Shown one piece after another: positions 17,508-25,689 of a stretch of 64,000 nucleotides of DNA. The position numbers were made by a program, and so were the translations under genes. Under the pieces are notes generated by a model. The model saw nothing but the letters and a program-made list of their open reading frames with translations. It was not told the origin of the DNA and made no database searches. Source of the DNA: Pedobacter aquatilis (GTDB lineage Bacteria; Bacteroidota; Bacteroidia; Sphingobacteriales; Sphingobacteriaceae); assembly GCF_030409415.1 (NCBI RefSeq), contig NZ_JAUFPW010000034.1, positions 62,001-126,000 of the forward strand, given 5' to 3'. Each line of letters opens with the position of its first letter. Positions within the stretch are counted from its first letter, which is position 1.

Positions 17508-18914
17508 TTACTCCGCCCGCTTCAATCCAAACTTTTCAATCTTACTGTATAAATGACTTCTTTGAATGTCAATTTCATCAGCAGTTTTTGAAACATTCCA
17601 ATTGTTTTTCTCCAGCTTAAATTTGATAAATTCTTTCTCAGCGTGGTCTTTATAATCCTGAAAATTATTAAAGCTATCAAAAGATGAAGACATACCGGAA
17701 CCGCCAGTAGAATTTGCAATTTGCGTACTTGTTGCAGCACCAATATTTGTTCCACCACCAGGATTTGCAAAAGCACGAACATCATTTTCAGTAATTACCT
17801 TATCACTCAAAATAATCAAACGCTCAATCATATTGTGCAGCTCACGCACATTACCCGTCCATGGTAAAGCCTTTAAGGCAGCCATTCCACCATCATTAAT
17901 TTTTTTAACAGGCATGCCGTAGTCACTACAAATGCTTTCTAAAAAGTTTTGTGCAATAACAGGAATATCATCTGTACGTTCGGTTAAATGTGGTACATGG
18001 ATATTGATTACGTTTAATCGGTGGTACAAATCCATACGGAAATTACCATCTTCAATTTCCTTTAATAAATCTTTATTGGTTGCCGCTAACACGCGAACAT
18101 TAACATCAATTTCTTTTTCGCCACCAACGCGAGATATTTTATGCTCTTGTAAAGCACGAAGCACTTTTGCTTGCGCAGAAAGGCTCATATCGCCAATTTC
18201 ATCTAAAAATAAGGTTCCACCATTGGCCAATTCAAATTTACCAATACGTTGTTTCACAGCCGATGTAAATGAACCTTTTTCGTGACCGAATAATTCACTT
18301 TCAATTAATTCTGATGGAATTGCGGCACAATTCACTTCTATTAATGGACTATCTGCACGATTAGATTTTTCGTGTAACCAACGGGCTACCAGTTCTTTAC
18401 CGCTACCATTTGCACCAGTAATTAATACACGAGCTTCAGTAGGGGCAACACGTTCAATGGTTTCCTTTATTTTAGAAATGCTATCCGATTCGCCTAAAAT
18501 TTCACGTGTTTTACTTACTTTACGTTTTAAAACTTTTGTTTCGGTAACTAAAGTTCCGCGGTCTAAACCGTTGCGAACAGTAATTAATAAACGATTTAAA
18601 TCTGGTGGTTTTGAAATAAAATCAAAGGCTCCTTTTTTACTGGCTTCAATAGCAGTTTCAACCGTACCGTGACCAGAAATCATAATGAAAGGTAAATCGG
18701 GTTTAATGGCTTGCGCTTGTTCCAGCACTTCCATACCATCCATCTTATTCATCTTAATGTCGCAAAGAACAAGGTCAAAATTCCCTTTCTTAATCATTTC
18801 CAGACCATCGATACCATTATCAACGTCTTCAACATCGTAATTTTCGTATTCTAAAATCTCGCGTAAGGTGCTCCTTATTGCCCGCTCGTCATCAATAATT
18901 AGTAGTTTGGCCAT
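17508..18914 (-). CDS. Sigma-54-dependent response regulator, NtrC/AtoC type
   Basis: A 468-residue regulator: receiver domain (about 1-120, phospho-acceptor Asp in LVLCDIKM), AAA+ sigma-54 activation domain (about 140-375, Walker A GANGSGKE, Walker B FLDEIGD), then a Fis-type helix-turn-helix at the C-terminus (NWNVSKTADEIDIQRSHLY). The sigma-54 contact loop reads GSFTSA instead of GAFTGA, keeping the central Phe-Thr. The linker near residues 385-415 is rich in Gly, Ser, Asn and Thr. No histidine kinase gene is adjacent, so it is an orphan response regulator here. Target genes are unknown. Confidence 0.93.
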   Translation of the reverse strand: MAKLLIIDDERAIRSTLREILEYENYDVEDVDNGIDGLEMIKKGNFDLVLCDIKMNKMDGMEVLEQAQAIKPDLPFIMISGHGTVETAIEASKKGAFDFISKPPDLNRLLITVRNGLDRGTLVTETKVLKRKVSKTREILGESDSISKIKETIERVAPTEARVLITGANGSGKELVARWLHEKSNRADSPLIEVNCAAIPSELIESELFGHEKGSFTSAVKQRIGKFELANGGTLFLDEIGDMSLSAQAKVLRALQEHKISRVGGEKEIDVNVRVLAATNKDLLKEIEDGNFRMDLYHRLNVINIHVPHLTERTDDIPVIAQNFLESICSDYGMPVKKINDGGMAALKALPWTGNVRELHNMIERLIILSDKVITENDVRAFANPGGGTNIGAATSTQIANSTGGSGMSSSFDSFNNFQDYKDHAEKEFIKFKLEKNNWNVSKTADEIDIQRSHLYSKIEKFGLKRAE

Positions 18915-19463
18915 TCAGTTTTGTTTAGTCGTAATTCAGTTACGAATATATTATTTTTTAATTAATGTATAGTTTTTTATACATTGATTTAGGCTATAAA
19001 CGAGAAATCGTTGAAAAGGTTTTAATTTTTTTATTTGGAAAACAAAGGGCAGATTTCCATCGGATTTTTCAGTCCTGCTGTACATTTTAGCCCCCATAAA
19101 CCAGTGCAACTTGTAAGCATACCTGATTAAAAAACAGAGACAGATGCTTAAATCGGGGGCTGCCATTTCCATCAGGTTTATTTAACACAGGTTTGTGTAA
19201 GAAACATCCTTTTTGATACTCAAATTCTTTTCCGTGACTTCCGTGTTTCCGTGGCAAACCATTAAATGAAAATTACGTATAACTAAAGCAATGGGTGGGC
19301 TTTTAGTTTGATGATACAGGTTTTGGTTTTTAAACCTGATGGAAGTGATATACTTTTGGAAGCAGCTCTTCGACAAGTTCAGACTGACACTCACAAAAAG
19401 ATATAACGTACAGCAGGACTGAACTTATAAAAGAATTACTGGAATTGCTTTTCAAATGAAATA
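18915..19463. repeat. 550-bp gene-free region with nested inverted repeats
   Basis: No convincing gene. A hairpin AATGTATA...TATACATT lies at 18964-18985. A 14-bp inverted pair (CAGTCCTGCTGTAC at 19070-19083 and its complement at 19408-19421) encloses a second pair (CCATCAGGTTT near 19167 and AAACCTGATGG near 19333) and a local stem AGCCCCC/GGGGGCT at about 19089 and 19156. A copy of the GTGTTTCCGTGGCAAA repeat is at 19243-19258, and a TCTTCGACAAGTTCAGACTGAC type repeat is near 19376. It looks like a degenerate composite of dispersed intergenic repeats. Confidence 0.6.
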
Positions 19464-19842
19464 AAAAATGCAGGTCTATAAGCCGGGTTCTGTTTTCTAA
19501 TTGCTCAGAATTTCTATCATTAATCCACTGTAAATGTTGCCATTTACCTCTAACGACCTACCCACTAACATCGGACGGGCAGCCCTACATGCGTTAGCCT
19601 ATTTGGTCTTTCAACGCTCGGGGTTTACAAACCAATACAGTCGCCTGTAATGCTCGTGCGCTCTTACCGCACGTTTTCACCCTTTCCCAACTTGCGCCGG
19701 GTGGTATATTTTCTGTTGCACTAATCCGTAATTCAGGTTTTCATTCCTAAATTCCTTTCCGTTAGAAAGCGAGATGCCCTGTGTTGCCCGGACTTTCCTC
19801 TCTCTCGATTACTCGAAACAGCGATAGAACAACCTGCATTTT
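19464..19842 (-). ncRNA. rnpB: RNase P RNA
   Basis: On the minus strand the transcript begins near ATGCAGGTTGTTCTATCGC, contains the conserved GAGGAAAGTCCGGGC block (about 19790-19805) and ends with ACAGAACCCGGCTTAT then AGACCTGCATT. Its ends pair as helix P1 (TGCAGGT with ACCTGCA). These are hallmark sequences of bacterial type A RNase P RNA, the ribozyme that trims tRNA 5' ends. Ends are approximate to a few bases. A near-consensus -7 box (CATCTTTG, 19846-19853 on the minus strand) with a TTTTG about 22 bases upstream is a likely promoter. Confidence 0.95.
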
Positions 19843-19888
19843 GCGCAAAGATGGATTTTTTTAAGCAAAAAGCCACAAAATTTTTAAC

Positions 19889-20311
19889 TTATTTGCAATC
19901 TTTTAATTGGTTAGAAACCGCTGAGTAAGGCACAAAACCTTGCTTATTACCAAAGGAATTTGTAATATAAACCATTACCTGAGCCACATCAATATCGGCC
20001 AATTCCGGGAATGCAGGCATTTTTTCTTTGTATTCTTTGCCATGAATAACCATGGTTTCATTCGCCCCATTTTTAATGAAGCAAGCCAAACTGGTTTTAT
20101 TATTCTTTAGAAATATGGAATCTGTTAGCGGAGGTGCAAGTTGGCCCAAACCTTCGCCATTTTCGCCATGGCAATTTTGACATTTGGCCTTGTAAATATC
20201 TTTACCATTCGACATGTAGTTTTGCAAATCGATGGTTTCCTGATTTTGGCAGGAAACGATTATCGCAATAATGGAAAGCAAAAAAATAGAATTGATGATG
20301 TATTTGCGCAT
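19889..20311 (-). CDS. c-type cytochrome lipoprotein
   Basis: A 140-residue lipoprotein with a type II signal peptide (lipobox ending IVSC) and one haem c site, CQNCH, near residue 44, followed by the usual distal Met region (KMPAF). It is a single-haem cytochrome c domain, likely an electron carrier on the periplasmic face. The frame runs up to 20356, but the added residues translate repeat DNA, so the ATG at 20311 is chosen. It is the last gene of a minus-strand run with SCO, MbnH-like and MbnP-like genes, which suggests a role in periplasmic electron transfer or copper handling. Confidence 0.87.
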   Translation of the reverse strand: MRKYIINSIFLLSIIAIIVSCQNQETIDLQNYMSNGKDIYKAKCQNCHGENGEGLGQLAPPLTDSIFLKNNKTSLACFIKNGANETMVIHGKEYKEKMPAFPELADIDVAQVMVYITNSFGNKQGFVPYSAVSNQLKDCK

Positions 20312-20333
20312 AGATGTTTTGTTAGTTTTTGCC

Positions 20334-20560
20334 AAATTATTTTGCCACGGAAGCACGGATTTACACGGAATTAAGATTCTTTATTTTGCTTCTGTAGCTA
20401 GAATAATTCTAATTAAATTATTTTGCCACGGAAGCACGGATTTACACGGAATTAACATTCTTTATTTTGTTTTTTTACCTATTTATTTAAATTATTTTGC
20501 CACGGAAACACGGATTTATATGGAAATAATATTCCCTTTTTTCTGTGTTTCCGTGGCAAA
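20334..20560. repeat. Three spaced copies of a 55-bp repeat with a terminal inverted copy (family D)
   Basis: Copies at 20334-20388 and 20415-20469 differ at one of 55 positions. A third, shorter and diverged copy starts at 20489. An inverted 16-mer at 20545-20560 (GTGTTTCCGTGGCAAA) pairs with 20496-20511, giving a long hairpin. The same 16-mer occurs at 19243-19258. The array fills the space between the SCO and cytochrome genes and could act as a transcript processing or stop site. Confidence 0.85.
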
Positions 20561-20564
20561 TAAA

Positions 20565-21215
20565 TTATTTTTTATACTCCGCCAATAAAACTGGAATATC
20601 CTTTTTCAATTGTTCAACCTGGTCTTCTTTTGTACCATCGTAAGCACCGCGAATTCTTTTGTCTTTATCAACTAAAACCAAATACCCTTGGTGTATGTAA
20701 CCATCTTTGGCGGTGCTGTCTTCGCCAACGGCTACTAAATAATTTTTCTCAGCTAAAGTATAAACACTATCCTTGCTGCCATAAAGAAATTGCCATTTTT
20801 TATCATCAACGCCTAATTTTGCAGCATATTTTTTCAACACGGATGGTTTATCATATTTAAAATCAATGGTATGCGAAATAAACATTACGTCAGGATTTGA
20901 TTTAAATTCGTTATAAACCGTCATTAAATTGCGGTGCATGGTAGGGCAGATGGTTGTACACGATGTAAAGAAAAAATCGGTTACGTAAATTTTGCCATCG
21001 GTAACTTTGTTTGTGGTTAAAACGCTATCCTGATTTAAAAAAGCCCAATTCGGAATGGTTTGATAAACCGTATCAATTTTTTCAACACCAGCTGCATCTT
21101 TAATAGTTTCTGCATGTCTTTCGCCGTAAATAGGTAGTTTTTTATCTTGTTGACAAGATGAAAGTATGATAATGGATAGCAGGCAAATTACTACGGATGA
21201 AATAATTTTATTCAT
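20565..21215 (-). CDS. SCO1/SenC family copper chaperone / thiol-disulfide protein
   Basis: A 216-residue lipoprotein (lipobox LSSC, Cys21) with a thioredoxin fold. The copper-binding CxxxC is at Cys86 and Cys90 (CTTIC), and a conserved His follows in GYIHQGY near residue 175. SCO proteins load copper into the CuA site of cytochrome oxidase or act as periplasmic thiol reductases. Neighbouring genes encode cytochrome c, a YHS protein and MbnPH-like proteins, which supports a copper context. All key residues are present. Confidence 0.93.
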   Translation of the reverse strand: MNKIISSVVICLLSIIILSSCQQDKKLPIYGERHAETIKDAAGVEKIDTVYQTIPNWAFLNQDSVLTTNKVTDGKIYVTDFFFTSCTTICPTMHRNLMTVYNEFKSNPDVMFISHTIDFKYDKPSVLKKYAAKLGVDDKKWQFLYGSKDSVYTLAEKNYLVAVGEDSTAKDGYIHQGYLVLVDKDKRIRGAYDGTKEDQVEQLKKDIPVLLAEYKK

Positions 21216-21312
21216 AATATTTTAATAAAGTGTAAATATACGCCTCTGTTTTGCAGATGGCAATTAATTGATGTGGTATTCGTCATGATAGATTAAATTA
21301 ACATTTTATTTT

Positions 21313-21402
21313 CGTCTTCGCGAGGCTTGATTAGCACGAGCCGAAGCAATTTCATTTAAGGGGTTTTCCTTTCGGAGATTGCTTCGTACCTCGCAATGAC
21401 GA
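21313..21402. repeat. Family C repeat pair between SCO and YHS genes
   Basis: GAGATTGCTTCGTACCTCGCAATGACGA at about 21375-21402 is the reverse complement of the unit found in the RAYT-flanking repeats. A partial copy in opposite orientation (TTCGCGAGG...CCGAAGCAATTT) lies near 21316-21353. The rest of the gap (21216-21435) holds nothing else recognisable. Confidence 0.75.
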
Positions 21403-21435
21403 GTTTTTGAAGCAGCATGATGTGCTTAAATTGCT

Positions 21436-21693
21436 TTACTTCTTAACGTACTTTGCAGGCTCAGCCACAAACTTTTGTTTACAACTCTCAGAACAAAAAT
21501 AAAAGGTAAACTTATTGTATACCGTTGTTTTTACACCAGTTGGTTTAATTTTCATCTTACAAACTGGGTCGATTACTCTTTTCTGTAAGGTATCAATTAA
21601 AACATTTTCTCTATCAGCTTTGATAGCTGCATTTGATTTTAAACTGATTGATGCTAATCCAAATAAGATTATTCCAAGACTTAAATTTTTCAT
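21436..21693 (-). CDS. Exported YHS-domain protein
   Basis: An 85-residue protein with a signal peptide (cleavage near SNAA) and one YHS domain: DPVCKMKI, then YFCSESCKQKF and PAKYV. YHS domains bind metals, often copper, through their cysteines and occur in copper-handling proteins. It lies five bases from the next gene, inside the copper/haem cluster. Likely a small periplasmic metal-binding protein; the metal is inferred from the context. Confidence 0.88.
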   Translation of the reverse strand: MKNLSLGIILFGLASISLKSNAAIKADRENVLIDTLQKRVIDPVCKMKIKPTGVKTTVYNKFTFYFCSESCKQKFVAEPAKYVKK

Positions 21694-21698
21694 TTTTA

Positions 21699-22154
21699 TT
21701 AATGTTTATGATTAGACATTTCCATCTTTTCAGCTGGATTAATAAGGTAGATTTTCAAAACTGAATCTGATTCTTTAGTCGCTTTGATAAAGCTATCTTC
21801 TACAGCTCTTATCGAAATCATTTGCGATTTGTAATAGGCGATATCTTCCTGCTCATTTTTACCCTTAAATTCATCATTGAACGAATGCATCCAATCCATC
21901 ATATTTTCATCGGCCTTATTTAATTTATCAACTAAAGCCTTTATCTTGATGGTATCTGGAGATAATTTTTGCCGTTCAGCAATTAAAATGGTGTCTAATT
22001 TCATTCTGTTTCTTATTACTTTTTCGCCATCAATCATCAGTTTATCGTGGATGTTTAAAACCTCTTTTTTGATGGCTTCCGAATCGGGTTCGGTTTTACA
22101 TGCGCCAAAAAGTAAGATTATCACACTAAAAATCATTATTAATTTCTCTTTCAT
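21699..22154 (-). CDS. Lipoprotein, mainly helical, unknown function
   Basis: A 151-residue predicted lipoprotein (lipobox LFGAC) with a charged, helical body and a His/Met-rich tail ending in MEMSNHKH. The tail is compatible with metal binding. I do not recognise a named domain. The frame extends to 22199, but the ATG at 22154 places the signal peptide correctly and leaves a four-base gap after the upstream gene. It is in the run of copper/haem genes, so it may be an accessory periplasmic protein. Confidence 0.72.
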   Translation of the reverse strand: MKEKLIMIFSVIILLFGACKTEPDSEAIKKEVLNIHDKLMIDGEKVIRNRMKLDTILIAERQKLSPDTIKIKALVDKLNKADENMMDWMHSFNDEFKGKNEQEDIAYYKSQMISIRAVEDSFIKATKESDSVLKIYLINPAEKMEMSNHKH

Positions 22155-22158
22155 CGAT

Positions 22159-23136
22159 TTAAAAATTATAAGTAACACCAACATATACTTTACCTGCACT
22201 CATGGGATGGTCGGTTTTTGCTTCCCAAATGTTTTTTTGTACGCCCATATTCAGCGCAATGTTTTTATAAAAAATATCAGCACCGATTCCACCCATTAAA
22301 TTATTCATTACGTGTTCGCCTGTTTTTAAACCATTGTATTTTTCTCCACCAGAATATTCGTAAAAAAACTGTGCGGATGGCATAACCTGTACATCTTTAC
22401 CAATTCTTTGTGTGTAAAAAATATTTAAGAAACTGGTGGTACTATTTGCAATTCCCTCATCGCGTTTATTCGTTCCATTTAGTTTGTAAGATGTATTTAA
22501 ACTTGCGCCAAACTTGCCCAGTCCAACCAAATAATTCATGTAGATAAAACCATCTGTACTGCCAGTTCCTGCTTGTTGTAGCGAAGAATAACGAATGCCC
22601 GCGGTATTTTTGAAATCGTTTTTACCTGTCGGGAGTTTAATTCCTGCACCTGCAATAAGTTGTTGCTTAAAATTATCTTCCAGTTTTTGAACCAAGTGAT
22701 AACCTGCATAAAGATTGACATCTCCAACACCACCAACGGTTGATGTGTAGCCATTATAGCGTTCGCTATTAGAAACGTAAGGAAGAATTGCATTAATTTC
22801 TAATTTGCTGTTGATAAAATATTTCCCTCTGATTTCCATAGAGCGGTATAACTCGTAATCGTCTGGATTTCCAGCGTGACCAGTAATTGGCGAATTTTGG
22901 CTTTTGGCTGGGATGAAAAACTGTCCTCCATTTGGAAAAAGCGAATGTGATTGTCCATTGTAACCATTAAATGAACGGTAGCGGTACAGTACACTGATGC
23001 TGTTTCGGTTATAGTAAGGCGTAATGCCCATAAAACACCCACAAATATCACAAGCAAGAGCATTGCTGCTGATTAAAAGAATGGCTATAATTAATAATTT
23101 ACGATTCGCTATATAATGTATTTTTGATAAACTCAT
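22159..23136 (-). CDS. Outer-membrane beta-barrel protein with N-terminal CDICGC motif
   Basis: A 325-residue exported protein. After the signal peptide comes a cysteine cluster (ACDICGCF), then a beta-strand-rich body with alternating aromatic residues and a C-terminal VGVTYNF, typical of outer-membrane barrels. The cysteine cluster right after cleavage could bind a metal or act as a lipid-attachment site. The start at 23136 overlaps the upstream gene by 38 bases. Similar proteins occur with dihaem peroxidase and MbnP-like genes in Bacteroidota; a role in moving or sensing metal across the outer membrane is inference. Confidence 0.75.
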   Translation of the reverse strand: MSLSKIHYIANRKLLIIAILLISSNALACDICGCFMGITPYYNRNSISVLYRYRSFNGYNGQSHSLFPNGGQFFIPAKSQNSPITGHAGNPDDYELYRSMEIRGKYFINSKLEINAILPYVSNSERYNGYTSTVGGVGDVNLYAGYHLVQKLEDNFKQQLIAGAGIKLPTGKNDFKNTAGIRYSSLQQAGTGSTDGFIYMNYLVGLGKFGASLNTSYKLNGTNKRDEGIANSTTSFLNIFYTQRIGKDVQVMPSAQFFYEYSGGEKYNGLKTGEHVMNNLMGGIGADIFYKNIALNMGVQKNIWEAKTDHPMSAGKVYVGVTYNF

Positions 23137-24136
23137 TGTCGGTTAATGTTTTTAAAAATGCTTTGATTTGTGCTCGTTCAGCGCTGTTTAAATGAATGCC
23201 ATTTTTTAGTGATGAATCCAAGTTTTCAGCAGCTTTTACGCCAAAATTGTAATGCTCTAAAACTTCGTCTAAACTGTAAAAACGGCCATCGTGCATATAA
23301 GGTGCGGTATATTCTATATTACGTAAACTGGGTACACGGAATTTTCCGAAATCGTCTTTAACGCCTGTTATGTGCGACCGTCCCTCATCTATACTGACTA
23401 CATCCAAGCCATTGCTACGATAAGAAAAATCTGTAAAAAATGGCTCTACATGGCATGAAGTACATTTTTCTTTAAATAGGTTATAGCCAAGTTGTTCATC
23501 AGCAGTAAAAGCAAAACCACTTTCTTTGCGCATCACCTTATCATACTTGGAATTACCCGAAACCAAAACGCCCATAAATTGAGTCAAGGATTTTAAAACA
23601 TTTTGCGAATTGATTTCTGTAGAACCAAAAGCTTGCTTAAACATTTCTGGATATGGTGCAGTATTTTTTAGGAATGAAACAACGGTTTCGATATCGGTTT
23701 TCATTTCGCAAACGTCAGTAAGGGCATTTAAGGGAGAAGTTTCGATGTTCTTTACACCACCATCCCAAAAGAAAGCTTTTTGCCAAACCAAATTAAAAAG
23801 GGGAGGCGCATTTCTCTTTCCCTGGCAATTGTCTACACCGTGACTAACTTTATGGTCGAGATTAGCAAATGCCGCAAATTGCTGATGGCAGCTACCGCAG
23901 GAAACACTTTTGTCAGCTGATAATCGAGCTTCGTAAAACAACTTTTTACCTAAGGCAAAACCTGCGTTTGTTAATTTATTTTCTTCGAAATTGTATGCTG
24001 GCGCAGGAAAGTTTGATGGAATGGAGAAAGTGACTTTCTTTTCTTCTGGTGATATTTCTCCCTCGTTTTTACTGCAAGCATACATCAACGCAATGCTTAA
24101 AAAAAGCATTGCGAAGACGATTAATTTACGCCACAT
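23099..24136 (-). CDS. Dihaem cytochrome c peroxidase family protein (MauG/MbnH-like)
   Basis: A 345-residue lipoprotein (Cys21 lipobox) with two haem c sites, C80-GS-CH84 and C225-TS-CH229, and the conserved FRVPSLRNIEYTAPYMHDG block of bacterial dihaem peroxidases. The family includes CcpA peroxidases, MauG and MbnH, which oxidises a tryptophan of MbnP. The upstream gene, one base away, encodes an MbnP-like protein, so an MbnH-type role is favoured over plain peroxide removal. It overlaps the following barrel gene by 38 bases. The high-valent chemistry itself cannot be read from sequence. Confidence 0.9.
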   Translation of the reverse strand: MWRKLIVFAMLFLSIALMYACSKNEGEISPEEKKVTFSIPSNFPAPAYNFEENKLTNAGFALGKKLFYEARLSADKSVSCGSCHQQFAAFANLDHKVSHGVDNCQGKRNAPPLFNLVWQKAFFWDGGVKNIETSPLNALTDVCEMKTDIETVVSFLKNTAPYPEMFKQAFGSTEINSQNVLKSLTQFMGVLVSGNSKYDKVMRKESGFAFTADEQLGYNLFKEKCTSCHVEPFFTDFSYRSNGLDVVSIDEGRSHITGVKDDFGKFRVPSLRNIEYTAPYMHDGRFYSLDEVLEHYNFGVKAAENLDSSLKNGIHLNSAERAQIKAFLKTLTDNEFIKNTLYSES

Positions 24137-24137
24137 A

Positions 24138-24908
24138 TTAATTGTGAATGTGGTCTAAACGGAATAAACCTTTGGCATAATTGTTCGCTACAACAACCGA
24201 ATTTGCGCCACCCATCGTAAAATTTAAACTTGCGAAACTTACATCGGTTGTGCCTGTAAATAGGGATGCCGCATTTACGATAAAGTGCATGTCAGGTTTT
24301 GAATCGGTTCTAATCCTAAGCGGATTTGCAGCATTAATTTCCGTAGAATAAGTCCTTACGGTATTATTTGGGTCTAATACGCCACCAATGTGAAAAGTTA
24401 ATGCATTATTTGCCGCTGTAGATTGTGGCGAAGTGCCCTCTAGTTTTACAAAAATGTAGCCGCTGTTCCAGGTCCAGAACATGCCATTTATGGGGTCTAA
24501 TGCACCTGTTTGTGCACCTGCAAAGTTGCGGGCATAATCTACACCAATGGTATATTCAATTTTTGTATAATCGCCTGTCGGAACATCTTTTACGGTAATT
24601 AACTTTGATTCAGGTTTAGATTCATCTACCAAAAAATAACTTTCTGGAATTAGATAAGTTGTTCCATCAGCTTTGCTTAATTTAACATTGCTTACATAAT
24701 ATTTAAAGACGTTAATTTTGTAATCTTCGCCTTTGGCATTTTTGTAGGTTATTGTATTTAGCGCTAATGCTGCACCATTTACCTGATGCTCGAATTCTAA
24801 TGTAAAGCTAGATTTTGCATCTGTAGAGATTTCATCAGCATCTTTTTTACATGATTGTAAAAGTATGATAGGGCATAAAAATGCCAGAAAGTATTGTGAT
24901 AATTTCAT
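24138..24908 (-). CDS. MbnP-like copper-associated lipoprotein
   Basis: A 256-residue lipoprotein (lipobox LLQSC) that matches the MbnP family: an N-terminal FEHQVNGAAL strand, a Tyr/Val-rich YYVSNVKL segment, the characteristic MFWTWNSGYIFVKLEG block and a C-terminal FRLDHIH. MbnP binds copper and carries a tryptophan that its partner MbnH converts to kynurenine. The tryptophans of the WTWNSGY block are candidates here. The ATG at 24908 is chosen over an in-frame start at 24974, whose extra residues come from repeat DNA. It is the first gene of the MbnPH-like operon. Confidence 0.87.
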   Translation of the reverse strand: MKLSQYFLAFLCPIILLQSCKKDADEISTDAKSSFTLEFEHQVNGAALALNTITYKNAKGEDYKINVFKYYVSNVKLSKADGTTYLIPESYFLVDESKPESKLITVKDVPTGDYTKIEYTIGVDYARNFAGAQTGALDPINGMFWTWNSGYIFVKLEGTSPQSTAANNALTFHIGGVLDPNNTVRTYSTEINAANPLRIRTDSKPDMHFIVNAASLFTGTTDVSFASLNFTMGGANSVVVANNYAKGLFRLDHIHN

Positions 24909-24952
24909 TTTGATAAATTGGATAAGTGAATTTTTTCTCTTCCTCTTCGTTA

Positions 24953-24972
24953 GGTTCGTGGAGACACGAACC
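24953..24972. repeat. Family B palindrome, distant copy
   Basis: GGTTCGTG-GAGA-CACGAACC, a perfect 8-bp stem, is the reverse complement of the hairpin in the RAYT flanking repeat at 5144-5163. It lies just upstream of the MbnP-like gene. A second short palindrome (GCTGAATTTAATTCAGC, about 25013) and CTCTGAAATGAATTCAGAG (about 25051) follow in the same 187-bp gap. Confidence 0.8.
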
Positions 24973-25094
24973 AAGGTGCTCGATTCAGAGCTATTAAAAT
25001 TGTGGTCGCCATGCTGAATTTAATTCAGCATCTTATAGCAAAAAAGGCTCTGAAATGAATTCAGAGTGACGACAACGATAAAAATAAATTTTAC

Positions 25095-25466
25095 TTAAGC
25101 CGATTTCGGCGGATGAAAAATAGAAATCGAAAGGTCTTTAATTGGTTTTTCAAGATAACCGCTTTCTGATTTAATGAAGAAATATGGAATTGAATGATTA
25201 ATAGCTAAAACCTTAAATTCAGGTTCGGCTTCTATCACTCTTTTTAAATTATCTTGAGTTTGCTTGTTCTTGCCATCCAAATCTTTTAGTTTTTTGGCTA
25301 AGAAACATTGTCCGTCGCAATGCAACTCTGGATGGGCTTTATTGATACAAAATACGGATGTGATGTATTCCTTATTCATTTGATAACTTGAATACACAAT
25401 CAATTGCATGTAGCAATTAGAAATTGTACAGATTACTAAAAGAAATATTAGGGCTCGTTTTAACAT
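25095..25466 (-). CDS. Small exported or membrane-anchored Cys-rich protein, unknown function
   Basis: A 123-residue protein with one N-terminal hydrophobic segment (about residues 4-22) and a motif with spaced cysteines, FCINKAHPELHCDGQCFLAK, near residues 37-56. A pattern of this kind (Cys, then HCxGxC) recurs in short Bacteroidota proteins encoded near metal-uptake genes, as I recall it. The ATG at 25466 is preferred over 25490. It lies upstream of the MbnPH-like operon on the same strand, about 186 bp away. A metal-binding role is plausible from the Cys/His pattern and context but unproven. Confidence 0.72.
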   Translation of the reverse strand: MLKRALIFLLVICTISNCYMQLIVYSSYQMNKEYITSVFCINKAHPELHCDGQCFLAKKLKDLDGKNKQTQDNLKRVIEAEPEFKVLAINHSIPYFFIKSESGYLEKPIKDLSISIFHPPKSA

Positions 25467-25528
25467 TTGTATTTCGCTGCAAATGTACAAACGAAATTGG
25501 GAGTGGCAAATATTTAAATAATCTTTTA

Positions 25529-25632
25529 CCGTTGACTGAAGTCAACGGCAATGAATTTACTACATCAATAAAAAATATTACCGAATTTGAGTTAACCACA
25601 TGCTTTTATTTGCCGTCAGTTGAAACTGAAGG
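25529..25632. repeat. Family A palindrome pair (second locus)
   Basis: The palindrome at 25529-25548 is identical to 1651-1670 over 20 bases plus the trailing CAATGAA. A diverged, inverted partner (CCGTCAGTTGAAACTGAAGG) is at 25613-25632. The paired layout mirrors the locus at 1651-1832. Confidence 0.8.
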
Positions 25633-25639
25633 ATAAAAA

Positions 25640-25669
25640 GATGCCTGATGAAATCAATCATCAGGCATC
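25640..25669 (-). terminator. Intrinsic terminator of the phosphohexomutase gene
   Basis: GATGCCTGATG pairs with CATCAGGCATC (11 bp, 8-base loop) just past the gene's stop codon at 25690. On the minus strand it is followed by a run of five U residues. Confidence 0.88.
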
Positions 25670-25689
25670 TTTTAAAAAAAATATAAAAC

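Noticed and set aside
19182..19394. 70-residue minus-strand frame near rnpB
   Set aside because: It covers the dispersed TCTTCGACAAGTTCAGACTGAC and TTCCGTGGCAAA repeats; no domain and no conserved context.
20334..20560. CRISPR-like array
   Set aside because: Only three copies, uneven, with a final inverted copy; spacers are not unique segments of equal length and no cas gene is near.
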